The position numbers and the translations under genes were made by a program. 64,000 nucleotides of DNA from Rhynchospora pubera (lineage: Eukaryota > Streptophyta > Magnoliopsida > Poales > Cyperaceae): positions 66,998,251-67,062,250 of the forward strand of contig CM051463.1 in NCBI GenBank assembly GCA_028095005.1, in the 5' to 3' direction. The notes under the pieces were generated by a model. The model saw nothing but the letters and a program-made list of their open reading frames with translations. It had not been told where the DNA came from and did no database searches. How positions within the stretch are numbered: position 1 is the stretch's first letter; each line of letters opens with the position of its first letter. Shown piece after piece: positions 1 to 12,700 of the stretch.

Positions 1-1100
1 AATAAAAAAATTATATGGACCCATCTAAAAAATTCAGAGAACCCATTTTAGAAAATCAGAAATTGATTTATTTCCTCTTTCTCCGACTTGTATGTGTACC
101 TACTTCTCAAATTAGGATTGCTTTTACCGGTGGCAACGGCATCCGTCGAACGAGCATCTCAACAATGAATCTTATTAAGACAAAACTTAGAAATAGAATG
201 AGAGATAGTTAGATGAATGATTGTCTTGTAACATATATAGAAAAAGATGTGTTCAATGATATTCCTAATGAACCTATTATGCAAAATTATCAGAAAATGA
301 AAACTCGTAGGAAATTGTTGTAATTTTTACTTTATTGATTGTCTTGAATTATTACTTTGGATATTTGATATGTTATTTTTTTTGTGTTGCTGTTATAGAT
401 TTATTCGATTTCTGATGAAATTTTTTTTAGTTACATTATTTTACAATTGTTTATTTCATTGTTTGAAAAATATTATTATACTATATCTATATTAGACGTT
501 ATAATATATATATATATATATATTTTAAAAAATTACGAACTCTCCTTGCATAAAATTCTAGCAACGGTCCTGTTTATAGGTATGCATATTTAATGTATTC
601 TCTCTAGTGAGCATAGCAATGCTCATAAAATAGTTGTACATCCCCTTTTAGCTCTCCTCTGACTTAAAATCATCACTTTGCACGCCTCTCTCTTCTTGTA
701 TATCTCATTTATTTTTCTCTCGCCGCCTAGTCTTCCCTTCACCATCTTTCAGTGCGCGCTCTCTCTCTCTCTCTCTCTCTCGAGCACGCCACTCGGTTGT
801 TTAGAGAGAGAAACAAGTGCAATAGAAAGGAAGTGGCGCTTCAAAATAAGATCAAAAAAGGTTTTCTTCTACCGTCCATTCTCTCTCCTCTCCGGTTCTC
901 TCTTTTTACCCCTTATACAAATTTTAATTTGATTTTTGAAAGAGATAAAAGCAATCTCTTTTGATCTTTGGTTTCTTCTTCTAACTCTGCAAAATCATTT
1001 TCAATATCTGGCATCAATCTAAAGCAAATTTGAAATTTCAGGGAAACAATCCTCGCCAGTTGCACGTTTTTTTTCTTTCCTTTAGCATGCATAAATTAGG
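1..1100. other. AT-rich upstream region with CT microsatellite
   Basis: No convincing gene is seen. A (CT)n tract at about 759-781 and the pyrimidine-rich DNA around 650-960 resemble the CT-rich 5' leaders of plant genes, so the transcription start of the LBD gene at 1990 may lie here. That is inference. A short (AT)n run lies at about 503-522. Confidence 0.4.
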
Positions 1101-1481
1101 AAATTATCATGGGTATTATGATATTTTATCTCCATTGCCTTTTTTTTTTATGTTCTTTCATCGTGTTCTAATATCACTTATTTACCCTTCATGAAGAAGT
1201 GTTAACACTTAACACCGCTTATCTACCACAAGTCAGTTTTTAATTATTTTTAAGTAAAAAAAAAGTTATTTTTCTTTACACGCTCTTTGTGAGTACCATC
1301 TGAACGAAGAATCTCATCAATTTTTCTTGATAAAAAGAATAACCAAATAATCAAACATCATATTTTTCTCATCTATTGCTAAATTCAACAATGATATGCA
1401 AACATACTTTCCATATTAGTGATATCCGATCTAACTTATAGTCGCAGTTGGGTATATCGTATATGCACTGCTTTATTATTA

Positions 1482-1489
<8 letters not shown>

Positions 1490-1533
<44 letters not shown>
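1490..1533. repeat. (CT)n microsatellite
   Basis: Uninterrupted CT dinucleotide tract of about 40 bases upstream of the LBD gene. It lies in the probable 5' untranslated region or a leader intron. Confidence 0.9.
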
Positions 1534-1537
<4 letters not shown>

Positions 1538-1989
1538 ATGATTTGAACCATTCATGTTTGGTTGCAAAGTTTTCTCCTTTCATCGCTTTAGCCCCAGCTG
1601 CTATTGCATACGATCATAGGTCAGCACAAAACGGAGGAACCGTGAATTAGAAAAAAAAAAGGCTAATAAAGTCTAAACTCTTCTTCGTTTCTTTCAGAGT
1701 CAGATCAAGAGTAGGTTGCAGCTTGCTAGTACTAAAGAGCAAGGTACGCCTAACTCAATAAGGTACAAAGCTACGGGCCTCATAGTTGAGTGTTTGAGTT
1801 TTCTTTTCCCTTCCGGCGTTCTATCGAACTTCTTTGGTCAACCGTCAAAGTGCCCAAGACAAACGAAGCCATTGCTAATGCCCTCTGTTTCATTGTTTTT
1901 TGACCATTCGCTTCCTTAAGAGCAAATGCATAAGACAAGAAATTCAATAAAGTTACTCTTTTCTCTATTCACAGATCAAGTCTCAAACT

Positions 1990-4301
1990 ATGGCGACCTC
2001 CCACAATTCATCCCTTCTGATGGCATCTACTTCTTCAAATTCATGCAACTCGACCATCACTGGCACTGGGTCTTTATCTGGATCCAACACCACAAGCTCA
2101 CCATGCGCCGCATGCAAGTTCCTTCGCCGCAAGTGCCAACCTGATTGTGTTTTTGCCCCTTATTTTCCGCCCGATAACCCGACTAAGTTTCAGAATGTAC
2201 ACAAAGTTTTTGGCGCAAGTAATGTCACCAAGTTGCTCAATGACTTGCAACCATATCAAAGGGAAGATGCTGTAAACTCTCTTGCCTATGAGGCTGACAT
2301 GCGGTTGCGTGACCCAGTTTACGGCTGTGTAGGGGTCATCTCTGTTCTTCAGCATGAGTTGCGTCAGCTCCAGCTAGACCTACTCCGTGCCCGTGCTGAA
2401 TTGTCAAGGTTGGTATACTAGTTTTCATTCAGAAATTATTGATAGACTTTTCTTTTGTTTCTTTTTTTGATAGTTGTTTCTCGTTTTCTTGGAAAATATT
2501 CATGGGATGGAAAGGGCAAATAAATGATATATGTAATATATGTTATAGTGTACAAGCAAATGAAAACTACTTGAAGGAGTATGATCGTATGAGGCAACTC
2601 TCTATTTAAATACAAACTAAATTAAACCATATATAGATTTTTAATGAAATTTAAGTATTGCTGATTGAAATGATCAAGATTTCTTCAATTTAACTTTGCT
2701 CAATTAACAACTGAGCACCCTGCGTTTAATTATGATGTCACTCGCACATTTTGATAAAAAGGTCTATATATACATGAAGCATTTTGTTCTAAACTTCTAT
2801 TTAATCTATTTATTGCCGAAGAAAACAACAGTGCTTCAATTATAAAGCCATTAAGGTGCTATTAATTAACACCTACCAATTGTTTTTGTTTACAAACATT
2901 GCCAGGTATGAAGCAGCTGCATCAGCTGCAAACCTTATAGGAAACACCAGTCCAGGTTTGGCACTGCATGCAGGTACAGGATTTGGACATGAGCAATTCT
3001 TCCATCCACAGAACGGAATCCACCACCACGCAATGCTTCGTGGACTCGAGACAGGAGGAGTTAATGGAGCTTACAATGATTCAGGTCTTGCAGCTGCTAT
3101 TGGATTTGGATCGCTAGCGAGTGGTGGCCTGCAGTTTCTAAAACCCAGCACAGCTGCTGGTGGTGAAGAACGGCCTTCTCAGGTATTAGTGCCTTCTCAA
3201 TTCCTGATTAATTCTAAATTAGTAAATATATTCATGATGTATGGCTAGTTCTACTAATAATATTTTTCTTCATCTATCTTGGAGAGAAGTATTTTAGTTG
3301 CATGGTCTCAAGTTGGATCACAAGTTATTTTTTGACCCCGGCATATCACGTACATTTCATCATATTTAGGTCAAAACATAAAATAATCATAATTAAATAA
3401 CAACAGACGAAGGTTGCCTTCCCAGATTAGGGTTCTTTCACTTTGTGAGGCCATCTTATAAGAAATTAAGTTCAACACAAGAAACAGTAGAGCAGATGCT
3501 TCCGGCTGAATGAAAATATATAATAAGAATTAACTAGGTTAGTGCTCCAAAATAGTGGATAGTGTATATATATTAATCTTGTACGTTTTATATGTACAGT
3601 TTATGATACTAATGTAATAAGGTTTTGTAGTTTTATTAAGCGTTTACAATGGTTGTGGTTCTCAGGTTTTCCTATATTTAAAATGAAATCTTGAAGTACC
3701 CTATATTTGAATATAATTGTATTATTCTTTGGTAACATTTTCATTCTCTCTTACTTCCTGTTTTTCCCTGTTGATTTTGTTTAAAGGCATACAAATTGGT
3801 TTCACTTGATTTCCAATCTAGATCTTAATTTTGAATTTGATCAAACAGTTAAGGATTGAAGAGTGAAAAAATCACCATTACCTTAAGTTTAGTTTGTTTA
3901 ATTTAGGTCAATGTTTAGGATTTGGCAAATTTGGATCTATTAGTGGTCAAGTGCAATGTGATAGCAGTTGAGAAAAAATCAATACATATTTAGCCATACA
4001 TGGTTGACTAGCAAATCTAAAAATATATATAGTGTTTAACCAAAAAGTAAGCAATGAGAAATATAGGACTTTAAAGCCAAGGCAACAAACATGTGCAGAA
4101 TATATAGGGAAGATATGGTAAATTTTTTTCATATATTTATATAGAGAATATATATACCTTTGATAAATAAATATATATATATATATATAGTCGTACTTCT
4201 TCATTTGTTATATTTCGAGAATATGAAACCTTTCAAATCGTATATACGCGTTCCTGGCTATCTAATTAAGTTGGAAACTTTTTGCTCATGTTGCAGGTGT
4301 A
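1990..4301 (+). CDS. AS2: LOB-domain transcription factor, AS2/LBD6-like (three exons)
   Basis: Class I LATERAL ORGAN BOUNDARIES domain protein, a nuclear DNA-binding factor. AS2 acts in leaf polarity and KNOX repression in Arabidopsis (family knowledge). Proposed exons are 1990-2408, 2906-3182 and 4297-4301, giving 233 aa. The LOB domain starts near residue 38 and has the zinc-finger-like block CX2CX6CX3C (C39, C42, C49, C53). A GAS block follows with FGASNVTKLL, and then an LX6LX3LX6L coiled-coil segment (L120, L127, L131, L138). The stretch YEADMRLRDPVYGCVGVIS is typical of AS2 rather than other LBDs. The exon 1/2 join falls after the leucine zipper (LSR-YE), as in AS2. The C-terminal half is Gly/His-rich with HHHA and FGSLASGG stretches. 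About 29 extra Ser/Thr-rich residues precede the domain compared with Arabidopsis AS2. A 3' splice site just before the ATG (CACAG at 1970-1974) suggests a 5'-UTR intron. The last exon is uncertain: reading on from exon 2 instead stops at 3248. Confidence 0.85.
3249..4296 (+). other. LBD gene putative last intron
   Basis: AT-rich DNA between the open exon 2 and the acceptor TTGCAG at 4291-4296. I see no coding signal. Joining the donor after 3182 to this acceptor gives Val then a stop codon. Whether the intron is used cannot be told from sequence. Confidence 0.4.
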
Positions 4302-4439
4302 ACGTGAAAGTGCTAAAAGAACTAGACTGGAAACTGGAAAAGGTTAGAAGCTCTGAACAGATAAAAGACTATGCTGTTTGCCAACGCCATTACACCACCA
4401 TCCTTCCCCAAAAAATAAGATAAAAAAGAACTTTTTTTT

Positions 4440-5554
4440 TTTCTGATGAGTGTTTCTTATTTATTTTATTGACTAAGAGTTGAACAGTATATGTATGATC
4501 TAGTTCTTTTTGTCACATATGGTAATGCTACTGCTTTTTCATTCTTATAACATATATATCTTTTATTGGGGACTTTTCCATATATTACTGCTCAGAGCAG
4601 AAAACCAATATTATAATTTGTTAATTTAATGGTATTTGAAACTCTCATTATTTTTCGGGAATGGTACGTTTCATTCAATATATATTGTAGCATGCATTTT
4701 GCGTAATCATCCTAAAAAATTATTTCAATCCTGGGTTGAAGGAGTTTGGTTAAAGCATTTCTATAGTACCGAACTAAGTACCGACTCAAATTATATTATA
4801 TGATCAATGATCAATGATCAATGGATAGCTATTATATATAGTAATTAGTAACAGGCTAAGCAAGCTCATTTTGACTCTTAACAGTGTGAATTATATTGTT
4901 TATATATATTACGTGCGCTTTCATTAAAAAAGTGTACTTTGGGGTTCTATTCTCCATTCTTTCCCTTGGATCTAGCAATACTATTCTCTTTGGGGAACTA
5001 AATATTTGATAAACAATATCTTTGTATGCGCACTTCTAATACAGCGCCCATTAGAGTCTTCCCATTCATAAATAACTTAAGGACATATTTATGATCCTTT
5101 GATACATAATAATCCATCAATTATATCCCTAGAATATATAGCATATATATTATGATATAATACTTAATATAATGTATTTAATAAAATGATAACTCTAAAT
5201 GAGGCTTATATCTTTTCACCCGGTAGCTAGTCGCTTATTTTTAAGTTCATTTGTAATGAACAGAATTTGTCCGTACTCATAAATTAAGTGCCAATCAAGA
5301 AAAGATTGAATTTGCCCAATTAAACGGAATTAATTGTAGCACACATAAAATCATTTGATCGATTGATCTAGCATCGGCATTTTGAAAATTGAAAAAGGAA
5401 AATTAGTTTTCCTTGTATTTTCTACAGGGTGTGGGTGTTATAATTTGTTCTGTGCTGCAATATATTGATGGCTTCCCTCTTGTACATTCAACACTCAACA
5501 TACCTCATGAATGATCACACCCACAATTCATGGAAGATCATTCTGGAACTCATA
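4440..5554. other. AT-rich intergenic spacer
   Basis: No gene seen. It contains a short direct triplication of ATGATCA near 4800-4820 and several TATATA tracts. Confidence 0.5.
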
Positions 5555-5855
5555 GGCCATGTTTGGTAGAGGATTAAAAGTGGAGTAACTCATTTAATCT
5601 ACTTTTACTCCTCCAAACATGATTTAAATTTGGTGGAGTAGTGTGGAGTAAGGAGGAGAAAATTACTCCACCATTTTAGATGGAGTAAAGTTACTCCATC
5701 GGATTAAGAGATAGTTTTCATTTTTATTTATTCTTACTCTATATTTACTCCATCTTTTCATACCAAACATAATTTAAAATTGGAGGAGTAAAGTGGATTA
5801 ACTATTTACTTCTCCTTAAGCTACTCCACGATTTACTTCTCTACCAAACATGGCC
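5555..5855. mobile_element. MITE with GGCCATGTTTGGTAGA terminal inverted repeats
   Basis: A 301-bp element whose left end reads GGCCATGTTTGGTAGAG and whose right end is its reverse complement. It is flanked on both sides by ATA (5552-5554 and 5856-5858), a likely 3-bp target duplication. The interior repeats GGAGTAA and TTACTCC in both orientations, making a strong foldback. There is no coding capacity. The 3-bp duplication and GGCC-type end suggest the PIF/Harbinger (Tourist) group, although that group usually duplicates TTA or TAA. Confidence 0.8.
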
Positions 5856-5858
5856 ATA

Positions 5859-6578
5859 TAGATTATGAAGCTTTTGAGATATCTATGGAACTGACAATAT
5901 AATATGAAAAAAAAAACCCTAATTATATGACAGTTGTGGAAACCCAAAAAGAAAGCGTTTACTGAAAACTTTTCGATATAATCAATTAAACGATCCTTTG
6001 GTAGGCTATAAATTAACGTTAGTAGTTGACCAGGTCACATCAATCATCATTCTCCTTGAAGGACTCTTTAATGCATGAATATATACCCCTTTTCTATCTC
6101 TGAACCCCCTATTTTTTCTCAAAAAGATTTATTTGTTCGTCGGCACACAGAAGAGGTGATTAAATAACTGGTGGGGAGGAGGCAGAAAGCATTTTGCAGT
6201 GTGTGGCAGAAGACAAAACAAACACAGACAAGCGCTAGAGAGAACACATATTATAATTGACTGAAGAAATAATATTTTGTTTTTTTGTAAGGGATAAATC
6301 ACAAATGCATAAAATAACTGTACATGAGGATGTTGCGCCAAAATGCCATTCAACTTTGGTCAATTCAACTGTTACTCCATTGCTGTTTTGCACCGTACTG
6401 TAGTCTTTGCAGAGAACACGGTGAATTTTGTTAAATGCTAATAGATCCATTGCTTCAATGTACCAAATGTTGTTCATTTACAGCAATTAATTCAGGTAGA
6501 AACAGACGCACTTGGATTCCAATATATCAATGCAGGATCTCTAGCGCATGATTATTTCTTAAGTCTTAATATATGTTA
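5859..6578. other. Intergenic spacer
   Basis: No supported gene. The minus-strand frames here are short and overlap each other, without recognisable protein motifs. Confidence 0.4.
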
Positions 6579-6726
6579 AGAAATAGCTCTTGGTCTAATG
6601 GCAAAGAGCAATACATCTTGAGTGAAAAGTCGTAGGTTCAAAATTCGGCTGAAAAATCTTTCATATATAGATATTTAATTTAAAAATAAATTAAGTTGCT
6701 TAGAGCCCAATTTATGTTAAAAAAAA
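6579..6726 (+). mobile_element. tRNA-derived SINE with 15-bp target duplication
   Basis: About 148 bp. It begins with a Pol III box A-like stretch (TGGTCTAATGGC) followed by a box B-like GGTTCAAAATTC about 40 bases later. It ends in an A-rich tail. It is flanked by a perfect 15-bp direct repeat, TCTTAATATATGTTA, at 6564-6578 and 6727-6741. Internal promoter, A-tail and long target duplication are the hallmarks of a SINE. The body shows no tRNA cloverleaf, so it is not a functional tRNA gene. Confidence 0.85.
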
Positions 6727-7252
6727 TCTTAATATATGTTAGTTTAATAGTTTTCTTGGAGGCCGAATAAAGAAGGCATTGTTACCTCATTCGTAATTAA
6801 TAAATTGAAACACTTTTTAGTCCAAGCCAATTAATTGCCAACAGCTATTTGCGAAGTAACTTGTTGACCAACCAAAAGTTTTATAATATATATGTAAAAC
6901 AACTTTACAAATAAGGTACACAAATTTATCCAATGGCTTATATATCTATTAAATAGTAATAATAATATATATATTAAGTGAAAATGCATAATTGTTAACA
7001 ATATATTTATGAATATATATATAATCATTGTTAATTATATGCTTGTTGGTGGACATATAGACAATAGAATATGGACTCCAATATGCTATCTTTAATTTAT
7101 TCTCTATATATCAATAAGAGGAATAATTCAATGGAAAATATTAATATAAAGTCGAATTTCATAATTAATTAATTAATTAATATATAGAATTTGTTTGTTG
7201 GATATGATAACTTATGGACTCATATGCATAAAAAGTGGCTGAATAATATAAA

Positions 7253-7400
7253 TTTTTTTTAAAGATAAATTGGGGTCAAATCTAGCTCCCAACTTTTTTT
7301 AAAATTAAATGTTTATGAAAGACCTCCAGTCAGGTTTCGAACTTACGACCTTTTATTTAAGATGCATTATTTTTTGTTACTAGACTAAGAGTTGGTTCTC
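7253..7400 (-). mobile_element. Second SINE copy, minus strand
   Basis: The reverse complement starts GAGAACCAACTCTTAGTCTAG and carries the box B-like GGTCGTAAGTTCGAAACC. It ends in CCCAATTTATCTTTAAAAAAAA, which matches the 3' end of the SINE at 6579-6726. It is older or more diverged than that copy, and I could not find a clear target duplication, so the borders are approximate. Confidence 0.65.
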
Positions 7401-9589
7401 AATTCTCATGTTTTCTACTTCCGCTTTTTATATTTATGTTCTCAGAATTCCCATTATAAAAGGCAATTTCAGGCTTATTCCACAACGGAGTGGGAAAGCA
7501 GCCCCTGCATTTATTCTCTCATCTATCCCCTTCCGCTCATCCGCTCCGTATCAAACGCCAGCAAACCATTGTCCTAAGCCCCCCCCCCCCCCCCCCACCC
7601 AAGAAAAAAAAACATAAATATGAGAGAGAGAGAGAGTTATACTTATATAACATGTATCAAAAGTGTTTTTTTCTCTCTCACTGTAGATGTACACAGAGAA
7701 GGAAGCAAGAGATTGGTGCATTCAAAGATGAAGTCAAAGAAAAGCATACAAAGGCATGAACAATCATGACTGTGCCAGCAATCATGACCCCATCCTTAAA
7801 TACATTCACCAACACAATAGAAAAAAAGACAAAACGAAAAAAGAGGAAACAAATATGAAAGAGCTAGCAGAGAAGCTACTTCAGAAAATAAGATACCACT
7901 GCAAAACCTTTTTAATGACAAATCTCTTTCAGTATTCAGTATTGTCATCAGAAAGTTGTTTTAAAACAAATTGATTTTTTCACATTATTTTTCTTCGCAT
8001 TCTGAAGGAGCAATTTTTTTGTTCTGGTTTTGACTTTTAGTTGGAGGTGAAAGGAATGAAATTAAACACAGATTTGGTGTAGACGTGTAGTGGCGCTGAG
8101 TGGAAGTCAAAAACGGTTTATACCCAGGTTATGTCCAATCAGACGTCCATGTGCACATCAATAAACCCAGGATAAATCAAGAACTGTCTCTCTCTCTCAA
8201 CAGCTTTCTCTCTCTGAAAAGGCAAACGTCCCTTCAGTCTATCCCTCACAGTTCCCGCTGTATCCTTTTTTATAGGGCTCTGTTTATGAGGATGAGCACT
8301 TCCTCTCCCGTGGCCGTGGTACAAGCGCTATATAGTATAAAGACATGCATCTCTCTATCCAACATTTCCTTGTGCCTCGAACATATGTTGTGTGAGAACA
8401 TTTCTACATGCTGCATGCTGCTACAGTCACAGTACTTTCAGGCCTAGAGAGAGAAAGGCATTGCATTGAATGGCGGGGGGTCGATGCATTAATGGGACAG
8501 CGCCAAGACTGTGAGGCCTTGTATTTGACTATACCTTCTTGGAGTTTGCTCACTTGCACGCTTTACAGGTCATTTTACTTGCTTCACATTCTTTTTATTT
8601 AGAGATCATGGAAAGAGATCGAGGACACACTTATATTTATGCATTGAATGAATGATATCTATAGAGAGAGAGACCACAGCATGGCATAGCCCGTATCAGG
8701 CTCCTTAAATACATGCTTCTTGTCTCCTCCCTAATAATTCCTATTCATGCTTTAGGAGCTAGCTAGCCTTCAACTCTCATGAGTCATGACAGATGGACAG
8801 AGAGAGAGAAAAAGGTATCTCTTTGTGACTGTTTCTAGATGTACCTCCAAGAAACTTCAATTGGAATTAGGAATGTGATTTTGCACTATCAAGGCAAAAA
8901 CAGTCTGATTCTATCTAAGTTCTTCGCTCAACATATATCATGAAAAGAGTAAATGGAATGGTGATGCACAAAAATTACTCAAAACATATTTAACAAGATA
9001 GGTCAATACTTATGCAATCAACTTAAGTCCAATATAAAGGAAATTCATACAGAGCATGTGTCTTTATTTGTGAATTGTTTCATCAGACAAGCACCTAACT
9101 CCACTAAGGATTGTTAATTTGTTACAAGTAGTTATCTTTAGGTTATTTTTGAGTCTGAAAGCGTTGACCATGCCATGCATGTGTTAGTGTCAGACATATC
9201 AATGTGGATAAATAGGCTTTTTCATCAACACCTAATTTTTTTAAGGTAGGTTTGAAACTAACGATTTTGTTATAAGAAATTTGAAAATAAAAACTCTCTC
9301 CGTAAATATAATTAAGGGCCACTTGGTTAGCGGAACAGAGCGAAACCACTAGGGCAAACAACCCATGCTTTTCATTAACATACTTAGTACGGAAGAAATG
9401 ATTTAGTTCAAACCAACAATTTTAATGCATACTCTAATACAAACAAGCTAAAACAGAAGGATAAAAATGTTGGAATCATCTGCAATTGTCCAAGCATTTA
9501 ATTGGCATTCACTTGTGCATGCTGTCGACAAGACCACAACTAAAAAAGAATTCTTCAACCCCCAAAATCAAAACAAATAAGAAAATCCC
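7401..9589. other. Intergenic spacer with C-homopolymer and CT/GA tracts
   Basis: It holds a long C run at about 7579-7596, a (GA)n tract near 7622-7636, CT-rich stretches around 8190-8215, and a TATA-like CTATATAGTATAAAG near 8328. No conserved ORF or known miRNA was recognised. A non-coding transcript starting near 8350 is possible but unsupported. Confidence 0.4.
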
Positions 9590-9799
9590 TCTATGAAGCC
9601 CAAAATGGAGACTGTCTAATGTCCAATGCAAGTCCAATTTGTTTCCATATCTATATAAGCCCAAAAATTAGCCCAAAAAACTTCACTCTTAAAGCCCAAA
9701 GATTATAAAGCCTTATATTGGAGAAATAACTAAACCAAAAACCCGCCAAACCCAGCGAAAGGTAACACTCTCAGCAGTCAGCACACGCGCGCCACCACT
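9590..9799 (+). promoter_or_regulatory. DEG10 promoter with TATA box and four TGGGCT (site II) motifs
   Basis: A TATA-like CTATATAAG lies at about 9651-9659, roughly 145 bases before the start codon. AGCCCA, which is TGGGCT on the other strand, occurs four times between about 9597 and 9698. TGGGCY site II elements are bound by TCP factors and are enriched in promoters of plant mitochondrial and translation genes (established knowledge). That fits the mitochondrial protease downstream. Function is inferred. Confidence 0.55.
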
Positions 9800-12700
9800 A
9801 TGCTCGCCTCTCTACGCCGCCTCCACCGTCTCCGTCCCATCGCCGCCGCCGCCACTCTCCGTCGCGCCGCTGCCCCTTCTCTTTCTCCTCCTCCTCCTCC
9901 TCCGCCCAAGCTCCTTCATTTCATCCCCTTCTCATCTTCATCGACGACCCCTCTCTCCAAACCAATTCTGTGCAAATCGAGCGAATATGAGGTCGAGAAG
10001 CGAGGAGTAGAAGGAATTGCAGAGGAGATCGATGAGGGGATTGTAGATCACGTCCGTCAGGGGAGCGATACGGATGCCTACGCGGCCATTGAGCTGGCGT
10101 TGGATTCGGTTGTGAAGGTTTTCACGGTTTCTAGTAGCCCCAATTACTTTCTTCCATGGCAGAACAAAGCCCAGCGCGAGAGCATGGGATCAGGTTAGCA
10201 ATTATTGCCCCTGTGGTTTTTAGTTTTTTTAAGGAGTTTTTTTAAATTTTGTTTTACTTGTGCATTTTATCGAACACTTTATATATGTGTTGGATGAATT
10301 GATGGAATGCCATCAATTTTACCAGAATGTGAAGGTCATTAAGCATATATGTTTCTTTCATTCGGTTGAAATTAATTACTATCAAAGTATTCTGCAATCT
10401 GCATGCATTTTTTAGTTTATTTATTTATTTATTCAGTGAAAGTGTTCCTTTGGAACCAACAGATATTTTTCTGTAAACTTAAAGCATAACTTAACCCATC
10501 CTAGGTATTTATATTTCAGTGACCCCATTCAGTGGATGCCTGGTTTATAGTTTGCCCAAGTTAAAATATCCTTTTGGTCTTGTGAAAGAATTCTTTAGTC
10601 CTGTCACTTGATGTTTTAACAAGGACTTCTTTCAGAAGAATCTACCTAATACATTTTGTTGAGATAAAAGAAAACTTTTTAGGTGTCACTCTGTTAGTGT
10701 ATAATTTCATTTTATGGTCAATCTGTCCTGCTGATGCTAAATTGCAACTCTCTGATACAGGATTCGTGATTCCTGGCAGACGAATAGTAACTAATGCCCA
10801 TGTGGTGGCCGATCACACATTTGTTCTGGTCAGAAAGCATGGATCACCGACCAAGTACAAGGCTGAGGTACAAGCTGTCGGCCACGAGTGTGATCTGGCA
10901 CTTTTATCAGTCGAGAACAAAGAATTTTGGGAGGGAATGCATTTTTTGGAGCTTGGAGATATTCCATTCTTGCAAGAGGCTGTTGCAGTGGTTGGGTATC
11001 CGCAAGGTACTTAGTTGAACTCACAATATGGTGCCAATTTGTGCTTTGAGTACTAAAATGAATAATTCATGCATGCTGTTGCTAATACCAAGAAGTAAAT
11101 TGAACTTCAAAGTTATGATTCGGTTTGGTGATCACCAGCAAGGTCTAGTCATGCACTTTTATGGTAATGTGACTACTCTAGAGTTCTAGATGCCAAATAG
11201 CACCCTCTATTTATTCAAAATTTGGTCATGTTTTTTCGTAAGAGGCTAGCACGGTACTCTGTAAGGTAAAGATTGTTCATAATGTCATGGATGGATTCTA
11301 CTTGGAGTTGTGAACTATATATTTCTTACATATGAAAAATAAAGAATAATAGTGCGAAATTAAGAAAGAAAATTAGTTAGCTTGGTTAGTCACTAACAAG
11401 TACCATTAAGTGCTGCATCAATTGTATTGTATCTGGTGCTTTAATCCACTGGCAGAGCTAGCACTGGATTGTTCCCAGAATTAAGTGTGAATTTTAATTT
11501 GTTAGGCACTGGCAGGGTACCATTCCAGTACTGTGACATAGCTTTTTAGGTCCAGTGCTGTGTAGTCCAGGGACCGTGCTATACTGCTAGCACTTGATTG
11601 TTTCAGTGGGGCTAGTTTGGGATATATTTTGGAAAAAGAAGGATCTATTTAGAAAAACAAAGAAGCTACGATGCGTCGATGCCAATGTGTTTATAAATTG
11701 AATATGTTTCATTCTTAGTTTGAAATAACCTTGAATAAATTGCATAAAGTAATAAATAAGTGTCCAAATAAGTTAAATAAACAACTAAAATTGTAATAAT
11801 CACCATCTAGCTTTCTAAAATTTGTTTAAATTGAGGAAAAATCTATTTGGGTGTGTTGATGAGCCGCAAACAGTGTCTTATAAAGTTTGTGTTGAGGGCG
11901 AACTCAGCATTTCTTACTGATTCAATGTTTGGACACATACAAATAAGCATGGCTCTAGTAGTGATTTCAATTTGGCTGGTCTGATAGGTGGAGATAACAT
12001 ATCTGTGACTAAAGGAGTTGTCTCAAGAGTGGAACCAACGCAGTATGCACATGGCGCAGCACAGCTGATGGCTATTCAAATCGATGCAGCTATCAACCCA
12101 GGGAACAGCGGTGGCCCTGCTATGATGGGTGATAAGGTTGCTGGTGTCGCCTTTCAGAACCTTTCTGGCGCTGAAAATATCGGGTTAGTGATTAATCAGG
12201 TGCATATGTTCTTCACCTTTTGTTGTTTGGGCATTTCCCTATTTTGTGAAGTAATTACTATTTCTTAAAAAAAAATTGATACTTAACATCACCTATCTTT
12301 ATTTCATTAATATGCTGTGATCTTTAACATGGATGTATTTTCAGGTTGTAATATAGTTAACAGTAACAGAAAATACATACTAGCCTTATTTTCATGGAAC
12401 TTTTGTTTTAACACCTTAAATGTCCTGATAATGTATTTAACCATTTAAATCAGAAAATTTATGGAGGAATTGTGGTTTATTAATTTCCAGAAACCATAGC
12501 TTTCCCTCGTCATTCTAAATTCTTTTTACAATGCATGTTCCTAGTGAATTAATGCTGAAGTCTGAAACTGAATCAAAATGCAATATAGAGTTTGTTATTA
12601 CAATTAGTAAAGGTTTGTTTTCTATTATTCTGGAATCTGAGTTATACAGTCTCCAATTTGGTTGTTAAGTATGTATTTCGAACTTTATTTCAGGTACATA

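Noticed and set aside
6579..6660. Possible tRNA gene
   Set aside because: It has box A/B-like words but no cloverleaf, and the 15-bp target duplication and A-tail mark it as a SINE.
8220..8250. CCCTTCAGTCTATCC as a miR159/319-type site or precursor
   Set aside because: Only a partial match, and no complementary arm forming a hairpin was found nearby.
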